Positions 36,893 to 48,600 of a DNA stretch of 64,000 bases are shown here, one piece after another (within the stretch, counting starts at the first letter, position 1; the number at the start of each line of letters is the position of its first letter). The notes under the pieces are model-generated. The model was given only the letters and a program-made list of their open reading frames with translations, had not been told where the DNA came from and ran no database searches. The stretch covers positions 10,726,001 through 10,790,000 of the forward strand of contig OX327686.1 in NCBI GenBank assembly GCA_946807835.1, in the 5' to 3' direction. Source of the stretch: Ailanthus altissimus (lineage: Eukaryota; Streptophyta; Magnoliopsida; Sapindales; Simaroubaceae). The translations under genes were made by a program, and so were the position numbers.

Positions 36893-38292
36893 TTGACTAC
36901 TAATAAGGTATAATTATAATCAATATTTTCTCTCCCTAAACTTAATATTTGTTCAATTTATCTTTTATTGTGTGTCTATTTATGCATATTATTATCGATT
37001 TATAGGTTTTAAAGACATAAGGCATGATGATTCTAGAAATTTGATGAAAAAGGATCAAGAAAGCATGAAAGGAAGCTAGCATCCACAACGTTCAACAATT
37101 TAATGTCGATACACCGAAGTCAAAAGATCAAGCACTGTGGCACCCAACACTTTAGGTCGTGATGCTCAAGATGGCCACTAAAGTAAGGAATTTCCTAGTC
37201 TCATTGGCGCACCACCTAAGTCAACGTGTCCAATGCCGTGGCTCTCAAAAGACAAAGCCGCAACACCCTTGCAATTAAGAAACTCTTAATTTACCTTGGA
37301 CTTGAAGTTGCCCTAATTTAAAGCTACAAAACTTGTAAATAGAAGCTTTTAAAAGCCAACCAGAGACACACAAGCCAGAGCAAAAAGAAAATTAAGTTTC
37401 AAAAAAAGAGATTAGAGCAAAGTTTAAAGATTGAAGAAAACCTTGTTTAATAAGATAGAGAGAAAATAAAGATTTAATGCTCTACATCCTTGTTTATTCT
37501 CTTTTATTTCTTGGATCTTTTGTTTTTCATCATTATGTTTTTGAATTTATGCTCTAGTACTTTGTCAATCATCATGAACTAAATTTTTATAACTGTGGTT
37601 GCAACTCTAAACTCAATATGCAATTAAAGTTAATTTTTCTCTTATTTTATGAACTTAATATATTGAATTGTTCAATCCATCTATGCTTAATGCTTTTCAT
37701 CTATCTAACCAATATTCATATTGTCTTAGGAATCACAATGAACTTGACGAAGGGATTATGTGTTTACCCTAAGGTAGATTGATATATAATCATAACATAG
37801 CAGTTATGAGTTTCATATGAGATAGAATATACTCATATGATATATATAGTAGTAATAGATCCATTTTTTAATGAAATTTATTCTTAACAGATTATCATAG
37901 ACATATAGATAATTATTGGGATAAGATGTAGTTACTCGACTATCGACAGAGACTTGTGACTATATTAGAGATCTAGCTAACAATTCATAATTGAAGGAGT
38001 AAGATAAAGGATTATCAGGTTCAAGTAAAGTATTGAGGGATAGTTGTAACCCAAAGTTCATTGATTATTTGTGGTATATCCTTGTTTAATTTAGTTCTGT
38101 CTTGATTTAAATTTTCAGTTTAAAAAATATTAGTTTACTTAAATTATATTTTATTTTATTTAGATAAAAGTAAGAAGATATAATTTTAGTACTTAGTAAA
38201 AAATAGAGTAAAAAGTCCTTATAGGAACGATACTCAACTCATCTTATATTACTTTTCATAGTATGCACTTGCGCTTTTAAAATAAAACAACA
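36893..38292 (+). repeat. Athila-2 5' LTR
   Basis: The end is fixed by the primer binding site downstream; it reads GGAACGATACTCAACTCATC ... AAAACAACA, typical of Athila. The start is placed at TGACTACTAATAAGG by analogy with the solo LTR at 40690, giving about 1.4 kb. The R-like part (37080-37270) carries repeated short words (GCACTGTGGCACCC, AACGTTCAAC, GTCGTGATGCTC). The start is less certain than the end. Confidence 0.65.
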
Positions 38293-38298
38293 AGTTGT

Positions 38299-38315
38299 TG
38301 GTGTGGTTGCTGAGG
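38299..38315 (+). promoter_or_regulatory. Athila-2 primer binding site
   Basis: TGGTGTGGTTGCTGAGG matches the Athila/Tat primer binding site TGGCGCCGTTGCCGGGG with C-to-T and G-to-A changes that look like decay of methylated CpG sites. It lies six bases after the LTR end and precedes ACTTT, as in related elements. Confidence 0.85.
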
Positions 38316-38439
38316 ACTTTGATATTTATTTATTTATTTTTTTGCTAATACTAATACCAACCTATCTTACTTTTAATTTAGACTTCTTCTATTTACTTTT
38401 GCAGAATTTTTCGTTAGTTTATACACAGAGCAAAAAGTG

Positions 38440-40111
38440 TTGACTTGACTGCTTTAGATCCTGAAATAGAAAGAACACTTAAAAAACTACATCGAGAGCA
38501 AAACCATATAGCAAACATGATCCATAAAGTAGAAATTTAGATCCTAATTATAAAGATCTTTAAGGGATTATATAATACTAACAACAAATGGTATTCATTC
38601 AAGAAAATACAAACCCAACATCAATGCTAATAATTTTGAAATCAAACCAAGCACAATTAAGATGTTGAAAGACTTTATACAATTTAAAGGATTACTAACG
38701 ATGACCCTAATGAACACATCATAACTTTTCTGAAAATTTGCGATACTTTTAAGTACAACAATATTTCAAATAATGTAATCAGACTAAGGTTATTCCCATT
38801 CTCATTAAAAGACAAAGTTAAATGTTGGTTGATATCGTTGCCATATAGATCCATATCAACATGGGATGCTTTGGCCAATAAATTTTTAGCAAAGGTTTTT
38901 TCACCAGCAAAGACAACCAAGATGAGAAATGACATAACTTCTTTTATTTAGTTTATTGGTGAATCTTTATATGAATCATGAGATAGGTTTAAAGATATAT
39001 TAATGAAGTGCCCACATCATAGGGTACCAAGTGGCTACTAGTTCAAACTTTTTATAATGGACTAGTATGACGTTTACGGACTATAGTAGATATAGTTACT
39101 GGTGATGCTTTGATGTAAAAATCCACAGATGAAGCATATCAATTACTCGAGGAGATGACATCTAATAGTTATCAATTGCCAACTGCTATAATTACAACAA
39201 GGAAGATTGCAGAAGTCTATGACATTGAGGCATTCACCACATTGGTAGCTAAAGTCAATCTCTTATAAAAAAAATTTGATGCAATAAGAGTGAATGTTGT
39301 AAAAGCTTAAAATATCACATATGACTTTTATAATGATAATCACTTGAATGGTTAATATATGGAGACAACATAATACATTGAAAATTTTAATAGGCAGCAG
39401 AATAATTCCATTTAAACTTCTATAATTTAGAGTTGAGAAATCATCTAAACTTCGCTTAAAGTAATAACCAAGAGCAGTCTTACAAAACAATGAATCCTCT
39501 AGGATTTTCAACATAACTACAACAGTAGCAAGAGAAGAAACTCGCTTTAGAGAACTTGTCCATGCAATATATAAAGCTAACAATTGTAATCATACAAACT
39601 CAATCTAACCTTTTGTAGAGCCAAGTAGCAACTTTAAGAACTTTGGCGATGCAAATAAGAAAGCTGGCTACATTTATGAATAGTCACCTAAAAGAAGCTT
39701 TGCCAAGCAATACAGAAATCAATCTAAAAGGTGATAGAGAGCAATGTGAAGCTATCATGTTAAGAAGTGGTAAGGAAGTACAAAATAATGTAGTACAGTC
39801 TCCGCATTAGCAAGAAGAATAGGAGAACAATGCAGAAAATGTAATAGAATTGTAGAAAAATGCAAAACAACAAAATATTACAGAAAATTTAGCAGATGCA
39901 ATAGAAATATTAAATAAAAATGGTGCAGAAAGTGCAATAAAGGGGTAAACAGTGCAGAAACCTCATGTGCAATCATATAATCCACCTCTATCATTCCTTT
40001 AAAGGCTAACAGAAATTAAATAAGCAATTTTTTAAAATTCTAGAAATATTTAAGAAATTGCACATTAACATCCCTTTTGCAGATGCATTGGAGCAAATGC
40101 TAATAGAAATA
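38440..40111 (+). pseudogene. Athila-2 gag, degenerate
   Basis: Conceptual translation gives IKMLKDFIQFKGLLTNDPNE, HIITFLKICDTFKYNNIS, RLFPFSLKDKVKCWLISLP, STWDALANKFLAKVF, KMRNDITSF and DILMKCPHHRVPSG, the conserved order of Athila gag. Later blocks (AMLSGKEV-like near 39760 and KLHINIPFADALEQM near 40060-40110) are also present. Gag forms the virus-like particle. It contains many stops, and the frame is broken at 40111 by an insertion. Confidence 0.85.
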
Positions 40112-40612
40112 GGCAAGAAAACCAAAAATTGAAGAAACAAAATTGGTTCGGATTGAACCGAACCAGCCAGTTAGGTTTGATTTTGATTAATAAAAAAAAA
40201 TTGAAAAATTGGTTGGTTTCAGTTTGGTTTTCCATAACTAGTTAGTTAAATAATAAAAAAATAAAAAAAGTACCATGTGGTAACATATCATTGGATGGAA
40301 AAAAATCTTACGATAAACTCGACTGCACTAGATTATTATTATACAAACTGAAAAAAGAAATTAGGCCCAAAATATTTTTTGGTCAAATAAATCAATATGA
40401 AATAAGCCCAAAATTAGGTTTAGAATAGCCTAATATATTTTTTTGAATAATAAAAAAGCCCACAATTTAAAGGAAAACAAAAGTAAAAAAAAAAATTCAA
40501 ATTTTAAATAAGCCCAACTAAGCCCATAACCAAAAAAATTAAATCAAAAAAATATGGTTCAGTTCGATTTAGTTCTAGCAAAATGGGGACAGAACTGAAC
40601 TGTGCTTACCCT
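40112..40612. mobile_element. About 500-bp insertion with GAACCGAACC words, class unknown
   Basis: It splits the Athila gag blocks ADALEQM and VKFTKDILSKKKKLNELE. The left part contains GGTTCGGATTGAACCGAACC, and the right part contains GGTTCAGTTCGATTTAG and ACAGAACTGAACTG, so the ends carry related words in opposite orientations. No coding capacity. Exact ends and target duplication could not be fixed, so its class (for example a MITE) is unknown. Confidence 0.5.
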
Positions 40613-40689
40613 AGATGTCAAGTTCACGAAAGACATACTCTCTAAGAAGAAATTGAATGAGTTAGAAACTGTGGTATTAATCGAGGAAT
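40613..40689 (+). pseudogene. Athila-2 gag, middle fragment
   Basis: Reads VKFTKDILSKKKKLNELE followed by TVVLIEE, matching Athila 'YVKFMKEILSKKRKLEEFETVALTEECSAIL' (compared in parts). The next block, CSAIL, resumes at 42083 after the solo LTR, so the reading frame continues across that insertion. Confidence 0.85.
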
Positions 40690-42077
40690 TGATAAGGGCA
40701 AATTTGGCATATATTTTCTCATATTTTTATTATTGATATTTTATTGTTTTATGAGAATAGATGGCTATTTGTGTGCATTATTGTTATTTATAGGGACTTA
40801 AACGAAATTTAAAGAATAAATGGCTAAAATGAAAAATTTTCAAAGTATGTGTCCAGCGCTAGAATAGTGGTCGAAATAAGAAAAACAACTGGTTTAAGTC
40901 GCATCTGGTGCCTCAGCACCAAATAGTCACAGCGCCAGTGATAGGACAGTGCCCTAGCACCATCATGCCACCGCCCCAGCGGGGATGCCTTTTACACGCG
41001 TCGCCCCAGCAACAACTGCATAGCGCCCCAGCGGTAGCTCAATTATAGTTCGATGAGAATTGAGATTTTCAAGCTCATATCAATCCCTATAAAAAGCCAC
41101 TCGTTCCAAAACTTCAGAGAGCACCCAAGACACATTCAAAGAACACCAAGAATACAAAGCACGAGTCTTGAAGAGCAATAGGATTTTAATTAAAGCAACT
41201 TTAGAGAGAGATTCAAGGCGTTCTTCAGCATCAAGAGTATCTTAGGCAGCGCAATCAAGAGCAATTCGACGTCTATATCAGTTTGCTATTAATTGTATCA
41301 TGGTTTATTGTTATTTTTACTGTTGTTCTCTTGTAGCCATGAGCTAAACTTATTTTCTAGGGTTAATACTTGAACTCAATATATGTGCTTAATTGCCATA
41401 TCTGTTGAATATTTAATAAATTTAGTTCTTTGATATTCAAATTACTTGATCTTAATGCTTCAATATATCTGGCCAATATATAGTGAATGAGTTGGTAATA
41501 TTATTGATAAACTCGGAAGAGGAATCATAATATTTATACTTAGATAATTTGATGCACGATTATAGAGTAATATTCAATATTGCATATGCAAGTTTTCATT
41601 TAGGATAGGAATATACCTAATTGGCATGTATGATCAATAAGACATAATCTTAATGAATCTTAATTTATTACAAGTACCATAGGAATATAGGTACTGATAA
41701 ATTATGGTATACTTGCATGACCTTGAAAGAGGCTTGTGAATACATTAGTGTCTTGATCAATACCAAAGACTAAGGGAGTTAAATATTAGAAGATTAATTA
41801 TTAGAAAGCATATTGAGGGATAGTATTAATCCTAGGTTTTCTCTATATTGCTATCACCTAATTCTCTTTGCATTGTGTTTTGCTTTTATATTTTCTACAT
41901 TCATTCTTAGATTTTTATTTTTCTGAATAATTATTAGGAAAACATAATTTTAGTAATTGGTTAAAAAAGAAGAAATTATCCATGTGGGTTCGATATCTGA
42001 CTTATTTAGTCCCTTTACTACTTGCATACGATAGTGTATACTTGCACTTAATTTTAAGATATAGAATTATCGCATCA
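40690..42077 (+). mobile_element. Solo LTR inserted in Athila-2 gag, target duplication GGAAT
   Basis: Starts TGATAAGGGCAAATTTGGCA and ends GAATTATCGCATCA; 1388 bp. Exact GGAAT copies flank it at 40685-40689 and 42078-42082, and the gag frame reads through when it is removed. It contains a TATA-like CCCTATAAAAAGCC at 41088 and, at 40853-41035, a GC-rich run of words GCGCC, GCGCT, GCCCCAGC and AGCACCA. The last 100 bp (TTCGATATCTGACTTATTTAG) resemble Tat/Athila-type LTR ends. There is no coding sequence. Confidence 0.92.
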
Positions 42078-42082
42078 GGAAT

Positions 42083-42560
42083 GTAGTGCAATTCTATAAA
42101 AGAAGTTGCCTCCATAAACTCAAGGATCCTAGAAACTTTATGATACCATACATAATTGGGAATCATTATTTTGGAAAAGCTTTGTATGATTTAGGAGAAG
42201 CAAAGCTCACCAATGTCACTCTCCAACTTGTAGACCTATCCCTCACTTATCAAAAAAGTGTGATTGAAGACATACTAGTCAAGGTAGACAGGTTCATTTT
42301 TTCAACTGACTTTATTGTACTAGACATGGATGAAGACCGATAAAATTTCTATCACCTTAAGATTACCAATCTTAACTACTGGGAGAACTTTGATTAGTGT
42401 ACAGAAAGGTGAATTGATAATGAGAGTCCAAGATAAATATGTAACCTTTAATGTATTTAAGGCCATGAAAATCTTAATAAAGCAGATAAATGCTTTAACA
42501 TAGATGTAATTGAGAGAGAGGTGCAGAAAGTTTTATGCATAAATGTTATTCAAGATTAGG
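42083..42560 (+). pseudogene. Athila-2 gag C-terminus and aspartic protease
   Basis: The open frame from 42086 reads HKLKDPRNFMIPYIIGNHYF, GKALYDLGEAKL, VTLQLVDLSLTY and LVKVDRFIFSTDFIVLDMDE. This matches the Athila protease, whose active site is normally CDLGAS; here it is YDLGEA. Further fragments (MRVQDKYVTFNVFKAMK, CFNIDVIERE) run to about 42540. The protease matures the element polyprotein. Sequence beyond 42560 no longer matches, so reverse transcriptase is lost. Confidence 0.88.
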
Positions 42561-42796
42561 AATGGAAAAATCTGGATCTAGATTCGAAACTTGAGTTTAG
42601 CCCGAGTTTTTTTAGGGTTGGTCCAGATCCGGGTTGAACTCGATCTTTTTAGTTTGTTTTTCTAAATTTTTAATTATTTTGGTAAAATTTAAACTTTTTG
42701 AGTATTAATTTTATAAAACAATTGTTAGAATGTAAAATTTGCATTGTAAAATTTGCATTGTAAAATTTATATTCATAATTTAATATATTTTCTTAA
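42561..42796. other. Unassigned short stretch
   Basis: Contains CTGGATCTAGATTCGAAACT and GGTCCAGATCCGGGTTGAAC, short inverted words around CCAGATC/GATCTGG. No protein similarity. A tandem GTAAAATTTGCATT duplication lies at 42732-42765. Confidence 0.3.
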
Positions 42797-43573
42797 GGAA
42801 AAAGATATTTGAACCCCCATAATTTTAGGAAAGGGACATGCAGACCCCTATAATTTTAAAAATATCATTTACACCCTTGTAAGGTGACAAAAACTGCTAA
42901 CTTTAACATAAAATCTATTAAAACTAGTGAAATTACCAATATGCCCCCCTATGGCTGAAAAAAAAAAGTTCTAAATTCAAATGCTTAAAGTGAGATTCAA
43001 ACCTTTGACCTTTAATATAATAATAAATACTTAAACCAATTAAACTACTCTAAGTTGTGATTTATATATATATGATTAAAAATTTATTAGGGATATTATT
43101 CTTAACTAACTATACAAGAAATGAGGCATTGACTGGCGTTGATCGACATTGACCACCTCATTGACCGCCATTGACCGTTATCATTGATTGTTATTAACCA
43201 TTGTTGACTGATAACTATTAAATGGCTATTGACTGTTTGTTGACTGGTATTGATTGATCGTTGGCTGATGTTAACCGACATTGAGACCAATTATTGACCA
43301 ATGTCGACTAATAGTTGAGTATATTGGCTAGCCATTGACTAGATTTGACTGATCGTTGACCGATGTTGGTCAATGTTGACTGGACATTGACCAATGTTGA
43401 CTAACTAGTGTTGACTGAACTTAGGTCAAAATGGGAGATTTTTCATTTTTACCCTTTTGGCCGTCAACTTTAACAATTCCTATCACCTAACAAAGGTATA
43501 AACGAAAATTTTTAAATTATAGGGGTATGCATGTCCCTTTCCCCAAATTACAAGATCCAAATGTCCTTGTTCC
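42797..43573. mobile_element. Non-autonomous terminal-inverted-repeat element with W-box array
   Basis: The first ~100 bp (GGAAAAAGATATTTGAACCC ... GGGACATGCAGACCCCTATA) are the inverted complement, with substitutions, of the last ~100 bp (TATAGGGGTATGCATGTCCC ... TGTCCTTGTTCC). Length 777 bp with no transposase, so it is a MITE-like element. Flanks ATATTTTCTT (left) and ATATTTCCTT (right) could be a decayed ~9-10-bp target duplication, which would suit a Mutator-type element; this is tentative. The interior carries a dense TTGACC/TTGACT array. Confidence 0.85.
43129..43429 (+). repeat. Array of about 15 TTGAC[C/T] words
   Basis: Within 300 bp the word TTGACC or TTGACT occurs about 15 times on the plus strand, with a few GGTCAA on the other strand, set in irregular 10-30-bp units such as CATTGACCGCC and GTTGACTGG. 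TTGAC[C/T] is the core of the W-box bound by WRKY transcription factors. Whether it is bound is not known; the array may simply be an expanded minisatellite. Confidence 0.8.
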
Positions 43574-43915
43574 ATATTTCCTTTGTATGAAGATATTCTC
43601 GAATCATTTTAAAATTTTGATTTCTTAATCATCGACTTGATTGTTTTTTATTTTCCAAACTTGACATTTAGATTTTAGATAGCTTTTTTATTCTGACTAC
43701 TTGATGTTTTATAATTTTAAATCCATTTCAAAATTTAAAGTTCAAAGAGGAAATTAATCTATGCAAATCATAATGCAAGCTGCTTTAGTATATATAATAT
43801 TAATAACTTGGGTTTCTTTTTTATTTTTTTAATTTATCTTATTATTATTTTATGTTTTAATTGACATGCAATTCACACCTAGCAAAATTATTTCTTTTTA
43901 TTATTATTATTATTA
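43574..43915. other. No gene; AT-rich spacer
   Basis: Low-complexity AT-rich sequence with a TTATTATTATTATTATTA run at 43898-43915 immediately before the Mutator-like element. No protein or repeat match was seen. Confidence 0.4.
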
Positions 43916-44013
43916 GGGATATTATCGTGAATACCTTTAAAATATTGCCTAATTTTAGTAATACTCATTAGTTTGAAAAATAAGTAGTAATGCTCAATTG
44001 TTAGGAATTCTTC
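43916..44013 (+). repeat. MULE left terminal inverted repeat
   Basis: Starts GGGATATTATCGTGAATACC, then AATATTGCCTAATTTTAGTA. The inverted complement at 49841-49938 matches with scattered substitutions. It is the presumed transposase binding region. Confidence 0.85.
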
Positions 44014-44854
44014 TATTAGAGTTAACATGGAGAAAGGTAGTTTGAACTTTTTAATAAGTGTTTAAGTTCGTCTCTGAGTTAAGAACATGTGGCGAGTCTA
44101 ATGATTTACTGCCTTTATCCTTACTAAAGATTCAATGAACCTTGAGCCTAAACACCAGTTTTTCATGTAAAAAACAAAATGACATTTGTCTGTCTCAGCT
44201 ACTCTTAAAAGACGTCTAAAATTTTGAAACAAAAAACTTAATTTCTTAAACTCTCTCTCACACTGTAACTCTAAAATTTTTTATTTCTCAACTGAAGGAC
44301 GGTGACTGTGACGGAGAGCCACTGTGAAGCCACCCCAACACTGCAAGAGGCAAACTCAAGTGAGTTTTTTTGGGTCTAAATTATTTTTTTAGTTTACGTG
44401 TTATATAAATGGCTTGGTTATAATTTGAAGGGTTTTTGGGGCCGAAATTCTTCAAGCAACATTTTGATGCCAATAAAGATAATGAATCCTAAAATAAAAT
44501 TTGATTTAATGTAGAAAAGCTTTTAAAATTTTTTTACAAACTTTTATTGTAACACTATAACTTTTTCTTTGATGAAGAAGAACTTAAAAAAACCCTAATT
44601 TTTAAACTCGTTTCTTTAAAATATTGAGTTTTTATGAACTTGTGAGTTATTCTTAGTGTATTAAAAATAACTTTTTTTAATTAAAAAAATAGTGTAAATA
44701 TTTGTTATGGTTGAAGCCCTAATTGTTTTTGTAAATATTTATTATGGTTGAAACCCTAATTTTTTTGTAAATATTTGTTGTGATTGAAGCCTTAAAAAGT
44801 TGTTAATATTTACATGGTTGATGTAAAAATAATTTTTTTTAAATATACATTAAT

Positions 44855-45182
44855 TTTTGTAAATATTTCTTAGTGTACAAATGTATGTAAAAATGATTTT
44901 CTTTGTAATATTTGTAAATATTTCTTAGTGTACAAATACATGTAAAAATGATTTCTTATATAATATTTGTAAATATTTCTTGGTGTACAAATGCATGTAA
45001 GAATAATTTTTTTCTAATATTTGTAAATATTTTTTATTGTACAAATGCATGTAAAAATAATTTTTTTCTATTATTTGTGAATATTCGTAAATATTTCTTA
45101 GTGTACAAATACATGTAAAAATGATTTTTTTTTTGGTAATATTTGTAAATATTTCTAAGTGTACATATGCATGTAAATATTA
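44855..45182 (+). repeat. Six tandem ~55-bp repeats in the MULE 5' region
   Basis: Units begin ATTTGTAAATATTTCTTAGT, followed by GTACAAATGCATGTAAAAAT and a T-run; starts fall near 44860, 44917, 44972, 45022, 45095 and 45141. The units are diverged by substitutions and T-run length. They are located upstream of the transposase, between it and the left terminal inverted repeat, and do not code. Confidence 0.85.
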
Positions 45183-45359
45183 AATTGTTTCTGTTTTGGT
45201 GTTATTGTTTGTGTTGGTGTTCCTGTTATGATGTTTTTATTTTGAAGCATTATTCGTAAATATCTGATTTTGATTTCATAAAGTTGATGTATAAGGTGGT
45301 GCTGAGGTATTATTTTTAATTTCATTTCATGACATTGTTGTTTATTTTGAATATATTTA

Positions 45360-48300
45360 TGCTTGGTGAGAATGTTACTTTGATAAATGTAGACCCTGAT
45401 GAATTTAATAGAGTTTGTCTATTAAATTATGTTATGTAGGAGCTTAGAAATAGAATAGTGCATCTTAATGAGAAATATAAAGTAGAAGTACACTTACCTT
45501 GGTCTAGGGGTAGATTACAGTTAGAGGACGATATAAATGTTGAACTAAGATTTGATTTGTTTTAGTCTTAGAGAGTTGATAAGATAAATATTGCCATGGA
45601 ATCTATACCTTTACAGGTAATACATATTCCACTACTAAAGGGTCCAAAGTCTAGGAATCAAGAATATGGAGAAGAGAGGGATAACACATTTACTCAATTT
45701 CCATGCACCATTTAATGCCATTCATATCCACTAATCCTAGTACACATTCACCTCAACAACTCACAAACACTTGATCAAGAAATACACCCTACTGAAGAAT
45801 AAATACACCTACTTAAGACTAATACACACTCACCACAGTCTCAAATGTACCCATCTTAGCCTGATACATACTCACCAGGTCCTGAAATGCACCCATCTCA
45901 GCCTGATACACAACCACCTGAGGTTGAAACATACCCAACATAATTTCGTACACTTAGGGTTTTCCATTTTGATGAAAATATAGATGAGGTCTTCCATTTC
46001 TCTAATAAGAAGGAAAGTGATAAGGAAAATGATGAGGGTTCTGTATAGGGTCCATCTTAGGGATTAGTTAATAATGATGTGGAGCAATATCAGTCAAATG
46101 ATGATGATTTGTCATTAACTCATTTGAGTATAAGGACCCAGCCTATAAGATGTCTAGAAAGATCCATAGAAAAGTATGGGTAAAAAAACCAAGAGAACCA
46201 GTGTCCTTTAAAGTTGGTCACTCCTTTATTAATATAGAAAAGTTTAGAGATGCACTATCAAAGTGCATTATCCAACAAGGGTTCACACCAAAGAGAGTGA
46301 AGAGTGAGCCTTTAAAAGCCACTATTAAGTGTACTTCAAAGAGTTATCCATGGAATATACATGCTAGTAGGTTACCAAATAGAGAGTCTTTTATAGTTAA
46401 AAGTCACACCTCTAGGCATACATGTCTGAAAAACTCTAAAATAGTATAATCTAGGTCATCATAGATTGCCAAAAGGTTTACAAATTTAACTAAAGCGAGT
46501 GAAGAGTAAGCCTTTAAGAGTCACTATTAAGTGTATTTCAAAGGGTTGTCCATGGAATATATACGTTATTAGGTTACTAGATAGAGAGTCATTTATAGTT
46601 AAAAGTTACACTTCTAGGCAAAAATGCTAGAAAGCTCTAAAATAGTATAAGCTAGGTCATCATAAATTGCCAAAGGGTTTGCAAATTTAACTAAAGCAAT
46701 GCCTGATGTCAAGGCTAAAGTTCTTGTGCAAGAATTGTTACAAAAGTTTGGGATTACTGTAAATAAGCTTAGAATATATAGAGCAAAGAGAAAGACCTTA
46801 GATATGCTTGATGAGGATCATAACTTGTTTTATGCCTTTGTTGCACAAATATACCTATATGATCACGAAAACAAACCCTAGTGCAATAGCCACTATTCAA
46901 TTAGAATCAATTCCTACTAACTCTTCATTTAAAAGGATTTTTATAGCCTTCTCTGCACAAAAAATTAGGTTCTTAAGTGGGTGTAGACCATTTATAGGTT
47001 AGATAAATGTTACTTGAAAGAAAATTTTGGTGTTATCACTGTTGTCTGCTGTTGCTCTAGATGCCAATAATGGCATATTTCCATTAGTTGTGACTGTGTA
47101 TGAAGCTGAATGCATTAACAATTAGTTTTTTTTCTGAAAAATTTATTTTATTTGATTAGATATGAGGAGAAGAGGTTGTTACCTTTATGAGTGATAGACA
47201 AAAGGGCCTATTGGATGCTTTGCATGCATACTGGCCAAATTTCAATACTAGGTGATGTGCCAGGAATTTATATGCTAACTTTAAAAGTCATTGGCTTAGT
47301 TTATATTTGAAGAATTCATTCTAGTATGCAACAAGAGAGACAGACAAATACCAATTCAAGATTCATCTGCAAAAAAATCAGAGAAATAAATTTGCAAGAT
47401 ATGATTGGCTAGTTAAGCTGTCACCTGAAAATTGATCAAGACATGGGTTTGATCCCAATGTCAAATGTGACAATGTTATAAATAATTTCACTGAGGCATT
47501 TAATGGTAGGTTGCTGAAGGAGAGGGAATTACCTATACTGACTCCACTTGAGCATTATAAGAGAAAAGTAATGGTTATAATATATGAAGGGTACCAATAT
47601 GGCAAGTCATGGGAATGGGACATAACGCCACTTATCAGAAGAAAATTTGAGAAATTAGAGGAATAAGGTAAACAACTCAGGATGTTAAATGCAAAAAATT
47701 GGTTTTTTTTTGAAATATTAAACCCCAATAGGGCTTATTTAGTTTATATGAATGCTAGGACTTATAAGTGCTTTGCATGGCAAGTAAGTAGAGTGCCATG
47801 CAAACATGCAATGAGGGTAATTCTTGATTTAAGGGATGACCCACAAAAATATGTGGACAAAAGTCTATGTAAAAGTGTTTTTGTATCAACTTATGAGGGT
47901 ATGATTAAGCCAATACCTGACATTTATGTTTGGGATGATATGAATTTGCCTAAGTTAAATCCACCATAAGTTAAAATATATATTGAGAGACCTAAAGTGC
48001 AAAATATAAGGGATCCAACTGAACCTCCTAAGGCACAAAGATCATTTGTTGTCAAATGTAAAACTTGTGGGTGAATAGGGCATAATACTGGAACATGTGA
48101 ACAAAGCAGGATAGATTCTCTAAGTGCACTTTCTATTTGATTTTTGTTTATGTTTGCTCTACTTTATTGTACTATTTTATAATTTTTTAATTATTTATCA
48201 TGCAAGGAAGAGGTTCAGCTACAATAACTTCATCCAATCTCGAAACAAGATGTAGGACAGGAGGAGCAAGCTTATCCACAGGCATTAGGGCAGTAAGAGT

Positions 48301-48600
48301 TATGGTAAGCATTCATATCTAATTGTGTAGGATCATTTAGTATGCAATTTTAGGCTTTAACTTAAATTTAACTTGCAGAGGAAATGATCACCTAGTGAAG
48401 TTGGATCCACATCATTTACAGGTGAAAGTACGTGGTAGGTAATATACTTTTCAATAACAAATTATTTGGTCTTAATATATTCTATTAATGTATAACAAAT
48501 AATTTATACAACATATCCATCATTTTAGGGAATAGAGGAAATGGGAGGCTTGGTAGGCTTAAGAAATACCCACTACAGTCATGAAGAATATTTACATTTT
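45360..48600 (+). pseudogene. MuDR-type transposase, degenerate
   Basis: The N-terminal part (45360-46130) is acidic and includes a coding minisatellite (PSQPDTYSP units near 45845-45930). The MuDR DNA-binding block follows (ATIKCTSKSYPWNIHASRLP, FIVKSHTSRHTCLKNSK). Then LRIYRAKRKTLDMLDEDHNL, FLSGCRPFIGLDKCYLKENF (start of the MULE transposase domain), SDRQKGLLDALHAYWPNFNT in pieces near 47190-47260, and YGKSWEWDITPLIRRKFEKL. The SWIM zinc finger reads YKCFAWQVSRVPCKHAM (normally CxC...CxH; the first cysteines are changed). A zinc knuckle CKTCGxIGHNTGTC follows near 48060. Stops and frameshifts are numerous, and a ~202-bp internal duplication breaks the binding domain. Confidence 0.88.
46297..46698 (+). 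repeat. 202-bp tandem duplication inside the transposase
   Basis: Sequence from GTGAAGAGTGAGCCTTTAAA at 46297 is repeated from 46499 (GTGAAGAGTAAGCCTTTAAG) for about 200 bp, to TTTAACTAAAGC. The two copies differ by many substitutions, so the duplication is old. It repeats the CxxK...C/H zinc-binding part of the MuDR N-terminal domain and introduces a frame break. Confidence 0.88.

Larger units (their letters stand above)
36893..42560 (+). mobile_element. Athila-type Ty3/gypsy element 2, 5' half only
   Basis: 5' LTR (about 36893-38292), primer binding site (38299-38315), gag and protease start. The element is cut off at about 42560, before reverse transcriptase. Gag is interrupted twice, by a GAACCGAACC-type insertion (about 40112-40612) and by a solo LTR (40690-42077); removing both restores co-linear Athila gag-protease. 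Confidence 0.8.

Noticed and set aside
36720..36900. A possible host exon in the GC-richer patch
   Set aside because: No splice sites or protein match; it lies between two retroelements and probably belongs to the Tat 3' region.
43129..43429. Centromeric or telomeric satellite
   Set aside because: Units are irregular, confined to 300 bp, and lie inside a terminal-inverted-repeat element.
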